Below are positions 37,538 to 49,773 of a stretch of 64,000 nt of DNA, in pieces (within the stretch, counting starts at the first letter, position 1; each line of letters begins with the position of its first letter). The DNA lies in contig JAIBEK010000060.1 in NCBI GenBank assembly GCA_019459145.1, forward strand, positions 98,759 through 162,758, given 5' to 3'. Made by a program: the position numbers and the translations under genes. This stretch comes from Arenimonas sp. Lineage in GTDB: Bacteria > Pseudomonadota > Alphaproteobacteria > Rhizobiales > Rhizobiaceae. Under the pieces are notes generated by a model. The model was not told the origin of the DNA and did not search any database. It saw only the letters and a program-made list of their open reading frames with translations.

Positions 37538-38515
37538 ATGAAACGACTTGTCATGGCCGCATTGCTCGGAGCGGCGACTGTGGCCGGCCTGCCCGCAAGC
37601 GCCAGTTCGATGCAACTGCTTGCACCGCGCCCGGCGCCGCAAGCCGCGACTGCCACCGAGACCGGCCAACATGCACCGGTTATCCTCGCCCAGAGTGCGG
37701 ATCCGTCTATCCGCGTTCAGCAACTGGAGGAAGAGATCCGCAACCTCAACGGCCGGATCGAGGAAATGAGCTTCCAGATCCTGCAGATGCAGGAGCAGAT
37801 GCGCAAGACCCAGGAAGACAACGAGTTCCGCTTCCAGGATCTCGAAAAGGGCGGAGCCAGGAAGAGCGGCGCCCTCGACACGCCGGCCGACGACGGCGGT
37901 CCATCCGCTTCCGTCGCCGAGATCATCACCGAAGAAACGGTGCCCGGCAGCAATGCCGGGTCCGCCCCTCTGACCCAGCCGGAACAGGTCCTGGGCTCGA
38001 TCGAACTGGATGCCGCGGGTCTGCCTCGCTCGGCGACGATCAACCAGGATGCGATCGGCAACGGATCGGCCGCCCTTCCCGGCGTCGAGACGATCCAGCC
38101 GCCGGCTGCACCTTCGACCACCGCCTCGATCGGATCCGAAAGCGATCTCTACCAGGTGGCCTATGCGCATGTCCTTTCCGGTGACTATGCCATGGCCGAG
38201 AACGAGCTTGCCGATTTCATCTCTAGCTACCCCCAGAGCGGCAAGATCGCCGATGCCAATTTCTGGCTGGGCGAAGCGCAGTATTCGCAGGGCAAGTTCA
38301 ACGAATCGGCCAAGACCTTCCTCAATGCCCACCAGGCTTACGGCTCCTCGCCCAAGGCCCCGGAAATGCTTCTGAAGCTCGGCATGTCCCTTGCCGCCCT
38401 CGACAATACCGAGACCGCCTGCGCCACGCTGCGCGAAGTGACGAAGCGCTATCCCAAGGCATCGCGTGCCGTGGTTTCCAAGGTTGCCTCCGAACAGAAG
38501 CGGCTTCGCTGCTGA
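37538..38515 (+). CDS. cpoB: cell division coordinator CpoB (YbgF)
   Basis: A 325-residue periplasmic protein with a signal peptide (RLVMAALLGAATVAGLPAS). A predicted coiled coil follows (about residues 64-105, VQQLEEEIRNLNGRIEEMSF onward), then a variable linker and C-terminal TPR repeats (about 205-325, including LYQVAYAHVLSGDYAMAENE). CpoB links Tol-Pal action with septal peptidoglycan synthesis. It follows pal as usual but is separated by a strong terminator, so it needs its own promoter or read-through. Confidence 0.92.
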   Translation: MKRLVMAALLGAATVAGLPASASSMQLLAPRPAPQAATATETGQHAPVILAQSADPSIRVQQLEEEIRNLNGRIEEMSFQILQMQEQMRKTQEDNEFRFQDLEKGGARKSGALDTPADDGGPSASVAEIITEETVPGSNAGSAPLTQPEQVLGSIELDAAGLPRSATINQDAIGNGSAALPGVETIQPPAAPSTTASIGSESDLYQVAYAHVLSGDYAMAENELADFISSYPQSGKIADANFWLGEAQYSQGKFNESAKTFLNAHQAYGSSPKAPEMLLKLGMSLAALDNTETACATLREVTKRYPKASRAVVSKVASEQKRLRC

Positions 38516-38538
38516 CCCGTTGTCTGCGGCCCCAGACG

Positions 38539-39852
38539 GTGAACACCTCCCAGCCCTCGCCTCCCCTCGACGCCGCCAGCCGGTTGTTGACATCCCTCAG
38601 CCAACCGACGCGCCTTCTGGTCTCCGTCTCCGGCGGCAGCGATTCCACCGGCCTGCTGATCGCCCTTCATCAAGTGACAAGCCAGCCCGATTGCCCCCAT
38701 AGCCTAACGGCGGCAACCGTTGACCATGCGCTTCGCCCCGACTCGGCCGATGAAGCCCTTGCCGTCGCGCGGCTTTGCGCCTCCCTTGAAATCCCCCATC
38801 GCATCCTGACCTGGCAGGGCGACAAGCCGCGGACCGGCATCTCGTCAACGGCCCGCGAGGCGCGCTATCGCCTGCTCGCCGACGCCGCCGTCGCATTAGA
38901 CGCCACCGCCATCGTCACCGGGCACACAGCCGACGATCAGGACGAGACGATCGCCATGCGCGCCGCCCGCGCCGACGAGGACAGCATCGGCCTGTCCGGC
39001 ATGGCAAGCGCGACCCTCTACGACCGACGCATCTGGCTGCTGAGACCCTTTCTCGAGGTGCGGCGCGCGGCGATCCGTGACTATCTCACCGGCCAGGCCG
39101 TCGGCTGGGTCGATGATCCGAGCAATGCCGACCGGCGCTTTGAGCGCGTGCGTGTCCGCCAGGATCGGGGTGCAGCCATGCCGGGGTCGGCGGACGAAGC
39201 CGCCGCGCGGCGCCGCCTTTTGTCAAAAGGCGCGGCGGATCTCATTGCCGCCAGCGCCACGCTTCACGCCGGATGCCTCATCACGCTTTCACCCGCAGCA
39301 CGAAATGCAGAGCCGGCGATCCTGCGCCATGCGCTCACGACGCTGGTGGCGATTGTGGGCGGCAGGCCGCACCGGCCGGCCACCGCTGCCATGGATAGGC
39401 TGATGCGGCTGGTCACCTCTGGAAAGCCGGGCCGGATGACGCTGGCGCGGGCCCTCGTGCAGTGTCGCCGTGACGGCCTTTATCTGATGCGCGAAATCCG
39501 CGATGTTTTGCCGCGTCCGCTGCCGCCGCATTCCGCCCTCCTGTGGGACGGGCGATACCGCATCACCAACCCGACCGGCGAGGCGCTGCAGATCGCGCCG
39601 GGCACGGACCTCCACCCGTCGCCCGAAGCGGACGCCCTGTCCCCGGCGATACGCACCCACATGGCCCGCGTTTCCCCGCAGATCCGGGCGGTGTCGGCGC
39701 TTGCGGGCGGTAGCCACGCCCCTCCCGCGCATGTCACGGTCGAGCCCGCCTTTCCGCTGTTTGACCGCTTCCTTGCCGAAACCGACCTTCCGCTGGCCGA
39801 TGCCGTTGCACGCCTGTTTGGCGCCAGGGCCTATTTGCCGCCCCCGGCTTAA
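38539..39852 (+). CDS. tilS: tRNA(Ile)-lysidine synthetase
   Basis: A 437-residue enzyme that modifies C34 of the CAT-anticodon tRNA-Ile to lysidine with ATP. The PP-loop SGGSDSTGL starts at residue 31, and the TVDHALRPDS and VTGHTADDQDET motifs follow. It starts with GTG, 23 bases after cpoB, and no other suitable start is near. Its substrate is a tRNA with a CAT anticodon, the same anticodon as the tRNA gene at 10945, though that gene is probably tRNA-Met. Confidence 0.92.
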   Translation: MNTSQPSPPLDAASRLLTSLSQPTRLLVSVSGGSDSTGLLIALHQVTSQPDCPHSLTAATVDHALRPDSADEALAVARLCASLEIPHRILTWQGDKPRTGISSTAREARYRLLADAAVALDATAIVTGHTADDQDETIAMRAARADEDSIGLSGMASATLYDRRIWLLRPFLEVRRAAIRDYLTGQAVGWVDDPSNADRRFERVRVRQDRGAAMPGSADEAAARRRLLSKGAADLIAASATLHAGCLITLSPAARNAEPAILRHALTTLVAIVGGRPHRPATAAMDRLMRLVTSGKPGRMTLARALVQCRRDGLYLMREIRDVLPRPLPPHSALLWDGRYRITNPTGEALQIAPGTDLHPSPEADALSPAIRTHMARVSPQIRAVSALAGGSHAPPAHVTVEPAFPLFDRFLAETDLPLADAVARLFGARAYLPPPA

Positions 39853-39892
39853 GCGGTTATTGACGGAAAACGCATTGTGCACGCCGCTTTGC

Positions 39893-39921
39893 CTTGGCAA
39901 TGCCCCAGTGCGATCCTATGT
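39893..39921 (+). promoter_or_regulatory. candidate heat-shock (RpoH) promoter of ftsH
   Basis: CTTGGC at 39893-39898 and CTATGT at 39916-39921 are spaced by 17 bases. The rhizobial RpoH consensus is CTTGAA-N17-CTATAT, so the spacing is exact and 9 of 12 bases match. It lies 52 bases before the ftsH ATG, and ftsH is a common RpoH target. Confidence 0.4.
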
Positions 39922-39973
39922 TAGTTGACAATCTGGCGGGCATTCAGCGCGCAACACATGTTCGGGGAGTTCT

Positions 39974-41911
<1,938 letters not shown>

Positions 41912-41932
41912 GCTTGCCAACTAAAAAAGCAT

Positions 41933-41966
41933 AAAGGCCACCCCTCGACGTCGGCGGGTGGCCTTT
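41933..41966 (+). terminator. rho-independent terminator after ftsH
   Basis: AAAGGCCACCC at 41933-41943 pairs with GGGTGGCCTTT at 41956-41966 and is followed by TTCTTTT. Confidence 0.85.
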
Positions 41967-42138
41967 TTCTTTTCGCTCACAAGATGTATGCGCTGTTGAC
42001 GCTAATTTACGTGCCCTTCGCCCCGATCTGTGGCAAGAGCACGCGCATTGCTTATCTGCCGGCTGCTTGGCCGGCTCGGGAATCCAGCGCCTTTCGCCCG
42101 CGCCTCACGGCACCGGCTCGATCCTTGCAGGAGAACAG

Positions 42139-43494
<1,356 letters not shown>

Positions 43495-43566
43495 GGGCGC
43501 CAATTTGCAGAATTGAGACTAATTCGTGTAGATGTCAGACCATCAGCAACGGAAGGACGGTCGAAA

Positions 43567-44118
43567 TTGGAGAACGCTCTTCCCGCAGAGGTATGGTTTC
43601 CGGTGGTTACTCTGATCATAGGGGTAGTTCTTAAAGGATTCTATGACTCTTTAGCCGACCGACGCATATCGAGACGCGAGAGAGAGGCCCGTATCGAGAC
43701 GCGACGCGATGCACGGTTGCTTCGGAGGGCGGAATTTCAGCGCGAAACAATCTTGGAGCTTCAAGAACAGATAGCAAAACTAACGCGCGCAACTGGCAAA
43801 ATGCACCATGCGGATATCATGGAGTTCCGCAAGAGTGGAGTATGGGGAAAAGGCCTGTTTCCTGACGACGCAAACAACAATGCGCTCGAAGCAACCACGC
43901 AAATCTCGGTTCTGCGCGTCAGAATAGATGACGAAGGAGTCCGAGACACCGCGAGCAAGTTCACTGGCGCTTGCACATCCGTTGCACTAGCTCGTAGCGA
44001 AGACGAAGCAGAGGCCCGGCTTAGGTTCGCAATCGGGATGGTGGAGGGATTGAGCGAACAGATTGGTGAGGTGCTACGCAATCTGGAACGAATTGAAGAA
44101 GACGGTCTAGCAGTCTAA
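43567..44118 (+). CDS. hypothetical membrane-anchored coiled-coil protein in a lower-GC stretch
   Basis: A 183-residue protein I do not recognise. A likely TTG start follows GGAAGGA by 9 bases; another TTG 54 bases earlier is possible. It has one hydrophobic segment (about residues 8-25, VWFPVVTLIIGVVLKGFY). A charged, Arg-rich helical stretch follows (about 33-80, RISRREREARIETRRDARLL onward) that looks like a coiled coil, then a second helical region at the C-terminus. Codon use is unlike its neighbours (TTA, ATA, AAA and AGA codons are common), and GC is visibly lower, which suggests transfer into the glmM-yebC interval. Confidence 0.7.
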   Translation: MENALPAEVWFPVVTLIIGVVLKGFYDSLADRRISRREREARIETRRDARLLRRAEFQRETILELQEQIAKLTRATGKMHHADIMEFRKSGVWGKGLFPDDANNNALEATTQISVLRVRIDDEGVRDTASKFTGACTSVALARSEDEAEARLRFAIGMVEGLSEQIGEVLRNLERIEEDGLAV

Positions 44119-44217
44119 AAAATCAAGGTTCGCCGAGCGGCCTGCCCCGACTGGCACAATGCCGTTTGGGACCTGGCGACATAAGCCAGATCCCACTATG
44201 CTCAACAATTAATTTTA

Positions 44218-44964
44218 TCAGGCCGAAAGCTTGGCCATGACCTCGTCCGACACTTCGAAGTTCGAATAGACGTTCTGCACGTCGTCGTCGTCTTCCAGCG
44301 TGCCGATCAGCTTCATCAGCGACTGCGCCTTTTCCTCGTCGACCTCGATCGTGTTTTGCGGCTTCCAGATCGCCTTGACGCTTTCCGCGGCGCCGAGCAC
44401 GTCTTCCAGCGCCTTGGACACTTCGTTCATGTCCTCGAAGGCGCAATAGATCGTGTGGCCGTCTTCATCGGATACGACATCCTCGGCACCGGCTTCGATC
44501 GCCGCTTCCATGACCTTGTCGGCATCGCCGACGGAAGCCTTGTAGGTGATCTCGCCGACGTGATCGAAGGAAAAGGACACCGAGCCGGTTTCGCCCAGCG
44601 CGCCGCCGGCCTTGGTGAAGGTCGAGCGGACGGTGGATGCAGTGCGATTGCGGTTGTCGGTCAGCGTCTCGACGATCACGGCAATGCCGCCCGGACCGTA
44701 GCCCTCGTAACGGATCGCGTCATAGGTCTCGGCGTCGGCGCCCGACGCCTTCTTGATGGCGCGGTCGATATTGTCCTTCGGCATCGACTGCGCCTTGGCG
44801 TTCTGCACGGCCAGGCGAAGGGCGGCGTTCATGGTCGGGTCGGGCAGGCCCATCTTGGCCGCAACCGTGATTTCGCGCGCGAGCTTGGAAAACATCTTGG
44901 AACGGATGCCGTCCTGTTTTCCCTTGCGGTGCATGATGTTTTTAAACTGTGAATGGCCAGCCAT
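44218..44964 (-). CDS. yebC: YebC/PmpR-family protein
   Basis: A 248-residue protein starting [20 protein letters not shown], the diagnostic N-terminus of the YebC/TACO1 family. Also present are [39 protein letters not shown] and the acidic C-terminus. Members have been described as DNA-binding regulators (PmpR) and, for YebC, as factors that help ribosomes through proline-rich stretches. The chosen ATG fits the family; the open frame extends upstream without similarity. It is convergent with the hypothetical gene and transcribed alone. Confidence 0.95.
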   Translation of the reverse strand: MAGHSQFKNIMHRKGKQDGIRSKMFSKLAREITVAAKMGLPDPTMNAALRLAVQNAKAQSMPKDNIDRAIKKASGADAETYDAIRYEGYGPGGIAVIVETLTDNRNRTASTVRSTFTKAGGALGETGSVSFSFDHVGEITYKASVGDADKVMEAAIEAGAEDVVSDEDGHTIYCAFEDMNEVSKALEDVLGAAESVKAIWKPQNTIEVDEEKAQSLMKLIGTLEDDDDVQNVYSNFEVSDEVMAKLSA

Positions 44965-45158
44965 GGCACCCCTGATCAGGTCTATTTGTGAGGAATGGCG
45001 CCTTATACGAGCGAAATCGGCCCTGTTCAAGGGGATGGCCGAGATTCGACATCCGCCTCATCTCCCCATTTGATTCCGCGCCGGCACCGCCTTTGCTGGA
45101 ACAACATCGCCAGTCGGCCCGTTCAACTGCCGAATACGCCAACAACAGGAGATGGTAC

Positions 45159-45662
45159 ATGGCAAGCTTCAGCGAAGCCCGCGAAACCCCGGTCGAGCAG
45201 CTCTGGGAAGAGATCGACGACATTCATGCCGGCATGCTGGGCCTGGAGGGCGGCCACATGCACATGCAGCCGATGGCGCCGTTCGCCGATCCCAGGACCA
45301 ACACCATCTGGTTCTTTGCCAAGACGGACTCGCATCTGGTGCAGAGCCTGCGCCCGGAAAACCGCGCGCATTTCTGCGTTATCGGCAAGGACCACGACTA
45401 TCACGCCTGCCTCAGCGGCGTGATCGCCGAGCGCAAGGACCCGGCCAAGATCGACGAATACTGGAACTCGATCGTCGAGGCCTGGTATGACGGCGGCAAG
45501 AGCGATCCCAAGCTGACCATGCTCGCCTTGAAGCTCGACGATGCCGAGATCTGGGCCTCGACCGGCAACCCGCTCAAGTTCGGCTGGGAGATCGCCAAGG
45601 CCAATCTCAGCGACGACAAGGAACCGGATATCGGCGTCCACCGCAAGATTTCGTTTGCCTGA
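45159..45662 (+). CDS. pyridoxamine-5'-phosphate oxidase-like (general stress protein 26) flavin-binding protein
   Basis: A 167-residue split-barrel protein. It starts ASFSEARETPVEQLWEEIDD. The flavin-binding barrel strands MQPMAPFADPRTNTIWFFAK and HFCVIGKDHDYHACLSGVIA follow, with the C-terminal PLKFGWEIAKANLSD. The family binds FMN or F420 and is often linked to stress; true PNP oxidase activity is not implied. AGGAG stands 9 bases before the ATG. It ends at a bidirectional terminator shared with the convergent MBL-fold gene. Confidence 0.86.
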   Translation: MASFSEARETPVEQLWEEIDDIHAGMLGLEGGHMHMQPMAPFADPRTNTIWFFAKTDSHLVQSLRPENRAHFCVIGKDHDYHACLSGVIAERKDPAKIDEYWNSIVEAWYDGGKSDPKLTMLALKLDDAEIWASTGNPLKFGWEIAKANLSDDKEPDIGVHRKISFA

Positions 45663-45691
45663 GCAACTTCTAGCACCGGCGAGCCCAAAAC

Positions 45692-45721
45692 AACCGCCCG
45701 GCATTTCCGTGCCGGGCGGTT
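45692..45721. terminator. bidirectional rho-independent terminator
   Basis: AACCGCCCGGCA at 45692-45703 pairs perfectly with TGCCGGGCGGTT at 45710-45721, followed by TTTT and preceded by AAAAC. It lies between two convergent genes. Confidence 0.85.
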
Positions 45722-45743
45722 TTTCAAGCCTGGCAAGAGAGCA

Positions 45744-46580
45744 TCACACGCCGCTCAGCACCAGGATCAACGGCTTGCGCGGCAGGCTGCGCACCGAGAC
45801 GCTGACCGCCGCGCTGTCGGCGATTTTCCAATCGAAGTTCGCGTCGAACATGGAAAGGAAGGTCGAGATGGGCGGCCCGCGCCGGTGCATGGGCAGGATC
45901 AGCGCCGAGCGCAGGCGCTTGATCGTCTCGCTCATGCTGATAGCGCCCATGGTCAGCCCTCCGTCGACCGGCACCATGACCACGTCGAGCCGGCCGATTT
46001 CCGCGAAATGGCTGTCCGTGAGCTCGTGGTGCAGATGGCCGAGATGGCCGATGCACAGACCCGCAACTTCGAAGATGAAGATCGAATTGCCGTTCGCCTC
46101 GAAGCCGCCGTCCCAACTGCGGATGTCGGTGGGGACGTTGCGGACATAGGCATCGCCGACGACCAGCCGATGCACGGCCTTCTCGCCCGGCCGTTCGGCG
46201 TTCCAGCCGCGCAGGACCGTGGCAATGCCGGGATCGGGCGTCAATGTATAGTGGCTGGAATGCGCCTTGTTCATCGTCACGACGTCGGGCAGCCGTGCCG
46301 ACCTCAGCCAGCCGTTGAAATCCGTGGCGATCGAGATGCCGGCCGGGGTCTCGATCTGGAAGGTGGAGTGCCCGAGAAAGCGGATCGTCACCTCCTCGTC
46401 GAGCGCCGCCTCCTGCCGCGCCGCCAGATCCTCGGCGGGCCTGTAGGCGGCATAGGTGACGGCCGGAACACTTTGGGCGATCAACTGGCACTGGCTGACC
46501 GGCGGCCGGGCATCCTCCGCGACGACCGGCGCCGCCAGGCCTGAAAGGACGCAAAGGGCAAGGGACAGTCTCTGCAGCAT
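45744..46580 (-). CDS. secreted metallo-beta-lactamase-fold (UlaG-like) hydrolase
   Basis: A 278-residue protein with a signal peptide (LQRLSLALCVLSGLAAPVVA, cleavage near residue 21) and an MBL-fold core. The motifs are FLGHSTFQIETPAGISIATD (about 68-87), HSSHYTL near 107, CIGHLGHLHHELTDSHFAEI (about 176-195), VVMVPVDGG and ILPMHRRG. The HSSHYT motif replaces the usual HxHxDH, so metal binding is of the UlaG/RomA-like subgroup. Export to the periplasm is uncommon for this group. The substrate is unknown. Confidence 0.8.
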   Translation of the reverse strand: MLQRLSLALCVLSGLAAPVVAEDARPPVSQCQLIAQSVPAVTYAAYRPAEDLAARQEAALDEEVTIRFLGHSTFQIETPAGISIATDFNGWLRSARLPDVVTMNKAHSSHYTLTPDPGIATVLRGWNAERPGEKAVHRLVVGDAYVRNVPTDIRSWDGGFEANGNSIFIFEVAGLCIGHLGHLHHELTDSHFAEIGRLDVVMVPVDGGLTMGAISMSETIKRLRSALILPMHRRGPPISTFLSMFDANFDWKIADSAAVSVSVRSLPRKPLILVLSGV

Positions 46581-46695
46581 CCGGCCGCTCCCGCACCTCG
46601 TTTTAATGGCGAAAGCATGCGGCAGACAACGCCTGCGGTAAAGCCGGGACCTAGGCCCATGGCCTCACAATGGCGTTACTGCCGCACGCCCGCCC

Positions 46696-48090
46696 TTAAT
46701 CGTTGGTGCGTCGCTCGAGTCGCACCAACCCGTCAAGCACCGCGTCCGAGGCGACCTCGACACATTGGAGCTCGCGCAAGGCGCCGCGAATATCACCGGC
46801 ATTGAAACGGCGGACCGCTTCGATACCATGGCTGTGCACCCGTTCATGCGGATCTTCCAGCGCGATGAAATCGCTGTCTCGACCAAGGTTCGTATGTCGG
46901 CAGCCATCATACCACTTGCCCAGGCGGCAGGTATGATGGTCGGCCAGCTCATTGGCCTTCAGCCCCTCGCGACCGATGATCATATTGGCCAGGCGGCGTT
47001 TCCAGATGACATGGTCGGATTGCGCCAGCTTGACGATCTTGCCCGGTATAGTGGCTCCCGCGAGGAACTGCAGCCGAGAATTCAACCCGCCTTGCGCCTT
47101 CTCCATGGAGCCGATGAGGCTCTCCAACTGGCCGGTCGCCTTGACCGAACTCATCGCCACGGTCCCGATCCCGGTGGCGACGCTCTGCGAGGCCTCGCGC
47201 TGCTGATCGAGCGCCACGGATATGTGGTCGGCATTGGCAATGACATTGTCCAATTCCTTCGATGCCGTCGTAAGGGCGTTGCGCAGCGTGTCGAGCGATT
47301 GCACCCCCTTCTCAGCCGAAACACGACTGCCGTTCATCGCGCTGACCATAGCCAGAAGACTGCCGTCCAGCTTGCTGATGATATTGCCGATCTCCAAGGT
47401 GGCATTGGCGGTACGGTCGGAAAGGGCCTTGACCTCGGCAGCGACGACGGCAAAACCGCGACCGGCTTCACCTGCCCGCGCCGCCTCCACGGCTGCGTTG
47501 ATCGCCAGCATGTTGGTCTGCGAGGCAATCTTCTTGATGTTCCCGGCGATCGCCGAAATGCTGGCGCCGAGTTCCTGGATCGATTCGATCCGCTCGTTCG
47601 TCTCGACCAGCGCCCCGTTGATGGCCTGCATGCGCTCGCTGGTCTCTCCCAGGGCCTGGGTGCTGACATGACAGGTTTCACCTGCGCGACGCGCATTGCG
47701 CACGATCGCCTGGCCATGCTGCGACATTTCGTTGACGGTCGCGGCCATTTCCTCGGCAGCCGCAGCTATCCCCTGCGATTCTTCATCCACCTGGCGCAGA
47801 TCATAAAGCAGGTGGGCCGACATGCTCGCCGTCTCGTTGACACTGACCGACACCCCGACAATGTCGTTGAGTTCGACCGAGGTCCGCTCCCGGCAGCGAC
47901 GGATCAGTGCTGCAACCGCCCGTGATAACGCGTCGCTTCCCGACGGCTCGCGCGTATAATCGTCCTTCGCCGCCGCCTCGATGCAGGCCAGCAGGTCGTC
48001 CGAACCCACGTCATTTTCAGTAAAAAGCACTTGCGCGACTGCTGTCACGAGCCCCCCCATAGTGATGAATTTCTGGGAGGTGAATTGCAC
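46696..48090 (-). CDS. cytoplasmic methyl-accepting chemotaxis protein with CZB zinc-binding domain
   Basis: A 464-residue soluble chemoreceptor without clear transmembrane helices. The signalling domain carries [21 protein letters not shown] near residue 188. A C-terminal CZB domain (about 360-440) has a histidine in [10 protein letters not shown], the C-x-L-G-x-W motif in CRLGKWYD, and HERVH. CZB domains bind zinc and sense oxidants such as hypochlorous acid in other species. The GTG start has GGGAA upstream; an ATG 30 bases later is an alternative. It has no DWEEF tail. Confidence 0.88.
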   Translation of the reverse strand: MQFTSQKFITMGGLVTAVAQVLFTENDVGSDDLLACIEAAAKDDYTREPSGSDALSRAVAALIRRCRERTSVELNDIVGVSVSVNETASMSAHLLYDLRQVDEESQGIAAAAEEMAATVNEMSQHGQAIVRNARRAGETCHVSTQALGETSERMQAINGALVETNERIESIQELGASISAIAGNIKKIASQTNMLAINAAVEAARAGEAGRGFAVVAAEVKALSDRTANATLEIGNIISKLDGSLLAMVSAMNGSRVSAEKGVQSLDTLRNALTTASKELDNVIANADHISVALDQQREASQSVATGIGTVAMSSVKATGQLESLIGSMEKAQGGLNSRLQFLAGATIPGKIVKLAQSDHVIWKRRLANMIIGREGLKANELADHHTCRLGKWYDGCRHTNLGRDSDFIALEDPHERVHSHGIEAVRRFNAGDIRGALRELQCVEVASDAVLDGLVRLERRTND

Positions 48091-48178
48091 TTGTCACGTT
48101 CCCGAATAGGCAAATAATCGCCCACTGCGGTTAAATAAGTTTTTACGGAATTAGAAGGTTCGAAAAAAACCGGCGCCG

Positions 48179-49003
48179 TTAGCGCCAGAAGTCCGGAACG
48201 GTTTCCGTCAGCCGCGGACCAAGACGAAGCGGCCCGATCTTTTCCGCCAGACCGGTGCGATCGGAGATTTCGACGCCCACGCCGCAGATCGTCGCCGGGC
48301 CGTGCGCCGCCTCGAAGCGTCCCTTCGGCATCTTGGAGATGAACCGGTTGAGCGGCTCTTCCTTTTCCATGCCAAGCGAGGAATCATAGTCGCCGCACAT
48401 GCCGGCATCCGACATGTAGGCGGTGCCGCCGTTGAGGATCTGGTGGTCGGCGGTCGGTACATGGGTGTGGGTGCCGACGACGAAGCTGGCGCGACCGTCG
48501 ACAAAATGGCCGAAGCACTGCTTCTCGCTGGTCGCTTCGGCATGAAAGTCGAAGACGATGGCGTCGGCCTGCTCCTTCAGCGGGCAGGCGGCGAGGATGG
48601 TTTCGGCCGACTTGAAGGGATCGTCTAGTTCGGGATGCATGAACACCCGGCCCATGATGTTGGCGACGAGGATACGGGCTCCGTTGCGGGCATAGAAGAT
48701 GCCCGACCCCTTGCCCGGCGTGCCGGCCGGATAGTTGGCGGGGCGCAGGAACTGGTCGTGCCGTTCGCAGAAGGAAACCGCCTCCTTCTGGTCCCAGACA
48801 TGGTTGCCGGTGGTCACCACGTCGGCGCCGGCATTGATCGTCTCGAGATAGATGTCCTCGGTGATGCCGAAGCCGCCGGCGGCATTTTCGCCGTTGACGA
48901 TGACGAAATCGAGCTTCAGGTCGGCGATCAGGCCGGGCAGACGCTCCCACACCGCGGTCCGTCCCGTCTTGCCAACCATGTCTCCGAGAAAAAGAAGCCG
49001 CAT
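48179..49003 (-). CDS. YmdB-type metallophosphoesterase (2',3'-cyclic phosphodiesterase family)
   Basis: A 274-residue protein. It begins RLLFLGDMVGKTGRTAV. The bimetal-site motifs are VNGENAAGGFG (about 34-44), TTGNHVWDQKE (about 63-73), FDFHAEATSEK (about 148-158) and VGTHTHVPTADHQIL (about 174-188). This matches the TIGR00282/YmdB family, whose Bacillus member affects biofilm and motility fate through cyclic-nucleotide phosphodiesterase activity. It starts 19 bases behind the 5-FCL gene and is probably co-transcribed with it. The role in rhizobia is unknown. Confidence 0.9.
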   Translation of the reverse strand: MRLLFLGDMVGKTGRTAVWERLPGLIADLKLDFVIVNGENAAGGFGITEDIYLETINAGADVVTTGNHVWDQKEAVSFCERHDQFLRPANYPAGTPGKGSGIFYARNGARILVANIMGRVFMHPELDDPFKSAETILAACPLKEQADAIVFDFHAEATSEKQCFGHFVDGRASFVVGTHTHVPTADHQILNGGTAYMSDAGMCGDYDSSLGMEKEEPLNRFISKMPKGRFEAAHGPATICGVGVEISDRTGLAEKIGPLRLGPRLTETVPDFWR

Positions 49004-49022
49004 TCCACCTGTCCAATCGCCT

Positions 49023-49595
49023 TCAGAATGTTCTGAACCCGCTTTCGGTGAGAATGGCCTGCAGCCGGACGTCATGCGGTTCCGTCGGCACTTCTGACAC
49101 TTCCTGGCAGTCGAATGCAATGCCGATCAGCCTGGGTTCCCTGCCTTTTTGCAGCAATCGGGTGATCGCCCGATCATAATGGCCGGCGCCATAGCCGATG
49201 CGGTTGCCCCGGGCGTCGAAGGCGGAGAGCGGCACGAGCAGGATCTCGGGGTCGAGGACGGCGGCATCCGGGCCCGGCCCACGGGTTCCAAAACCCGTAT
49301 CGACGAGTTCCGCACCGGTCACCAGTTCGCGAAAGACGATGGTCATCCGGTCCTGCACGATCGGCAGGCAGAGCCGCGCGCCGCGTGCCTTCAGCCGGGC
49401 CATCAGCGGACGGATATCGGCTTCCGAGCGGATCGGCAAGAATCCGGAAATGATCGTCCCCGGCTCGAAGTCGAAGGCATCGCCGCCGTGGTCGGCCATG
49501 AGTAGGCTGTATTCGGTACGGGTGTCGGCCGGCAGGAGATCGCGCGCGGCGAGCCTTTCGCCGCGGATCTTGCCCTTGAGGTCCTTGATGTTCAT
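49023..49595 (-). CDS. 5-formyltetrahydrofolate cyclo-ligase
   Basis: A 190-residue enzyme that converts 5-formyl-THF to 5,10-methenyl-THF with ATP. The conserved late motif RIGYGAGHYDRAI (about residues 131-143) and FDARGNR before it form the nucleotide site; FLPIRSEADIRPLM is the N-terminal substrate part. In many proteobacteria this gene (ygfA) follows 6S RNA. Here the 6S gene lies 5.7 kb away on the same strand, with a block of other genes between. ymdB follows closely. Confidence 0.94.
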   Translation of the reverse strand: MNIKDLKGKIRGERLAARDLLPADTRTEYSLLMADHGGDAFDFEPGTIISGFLPIRSEADIRPLMARLKARGARLCLPIVQDRMTIVFRELVTGAELVDTGFGTRGPGPDAAVLDPEILLVPLSAFDARGNRIGYGAGHYDRAITRLLQKGREPRLIGIAFDCQEVSEVPTEPHDVRLQAILTESGFRTF

Positions 49596-49773
49596 GCGTA
49601 CTGCGCTCCCAAAATCAGCGAAACGATAGCCGAGATGAACAGGGTTTCAAAGTCGCCGAGGGCGTGAGCCATTTCGCACTGCAAAATAATCTCTACGGGC
49701 GGAAACATCAGGAAAGACCGAATTAACATTCACCTTTTAGGGTGATCGCCAATCCCACCAAGGAACTTCACGC

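Noticed and set aside
49023-49773. 6S RNA directly upstream of 5-formyltetrahydrofolate cyclo-ligase, as in many bacteria
   Set aside because: The 178-base gap upstream of the gene shows no paired ends or bulged rod; the 6S candidate lies behind zapA instead.
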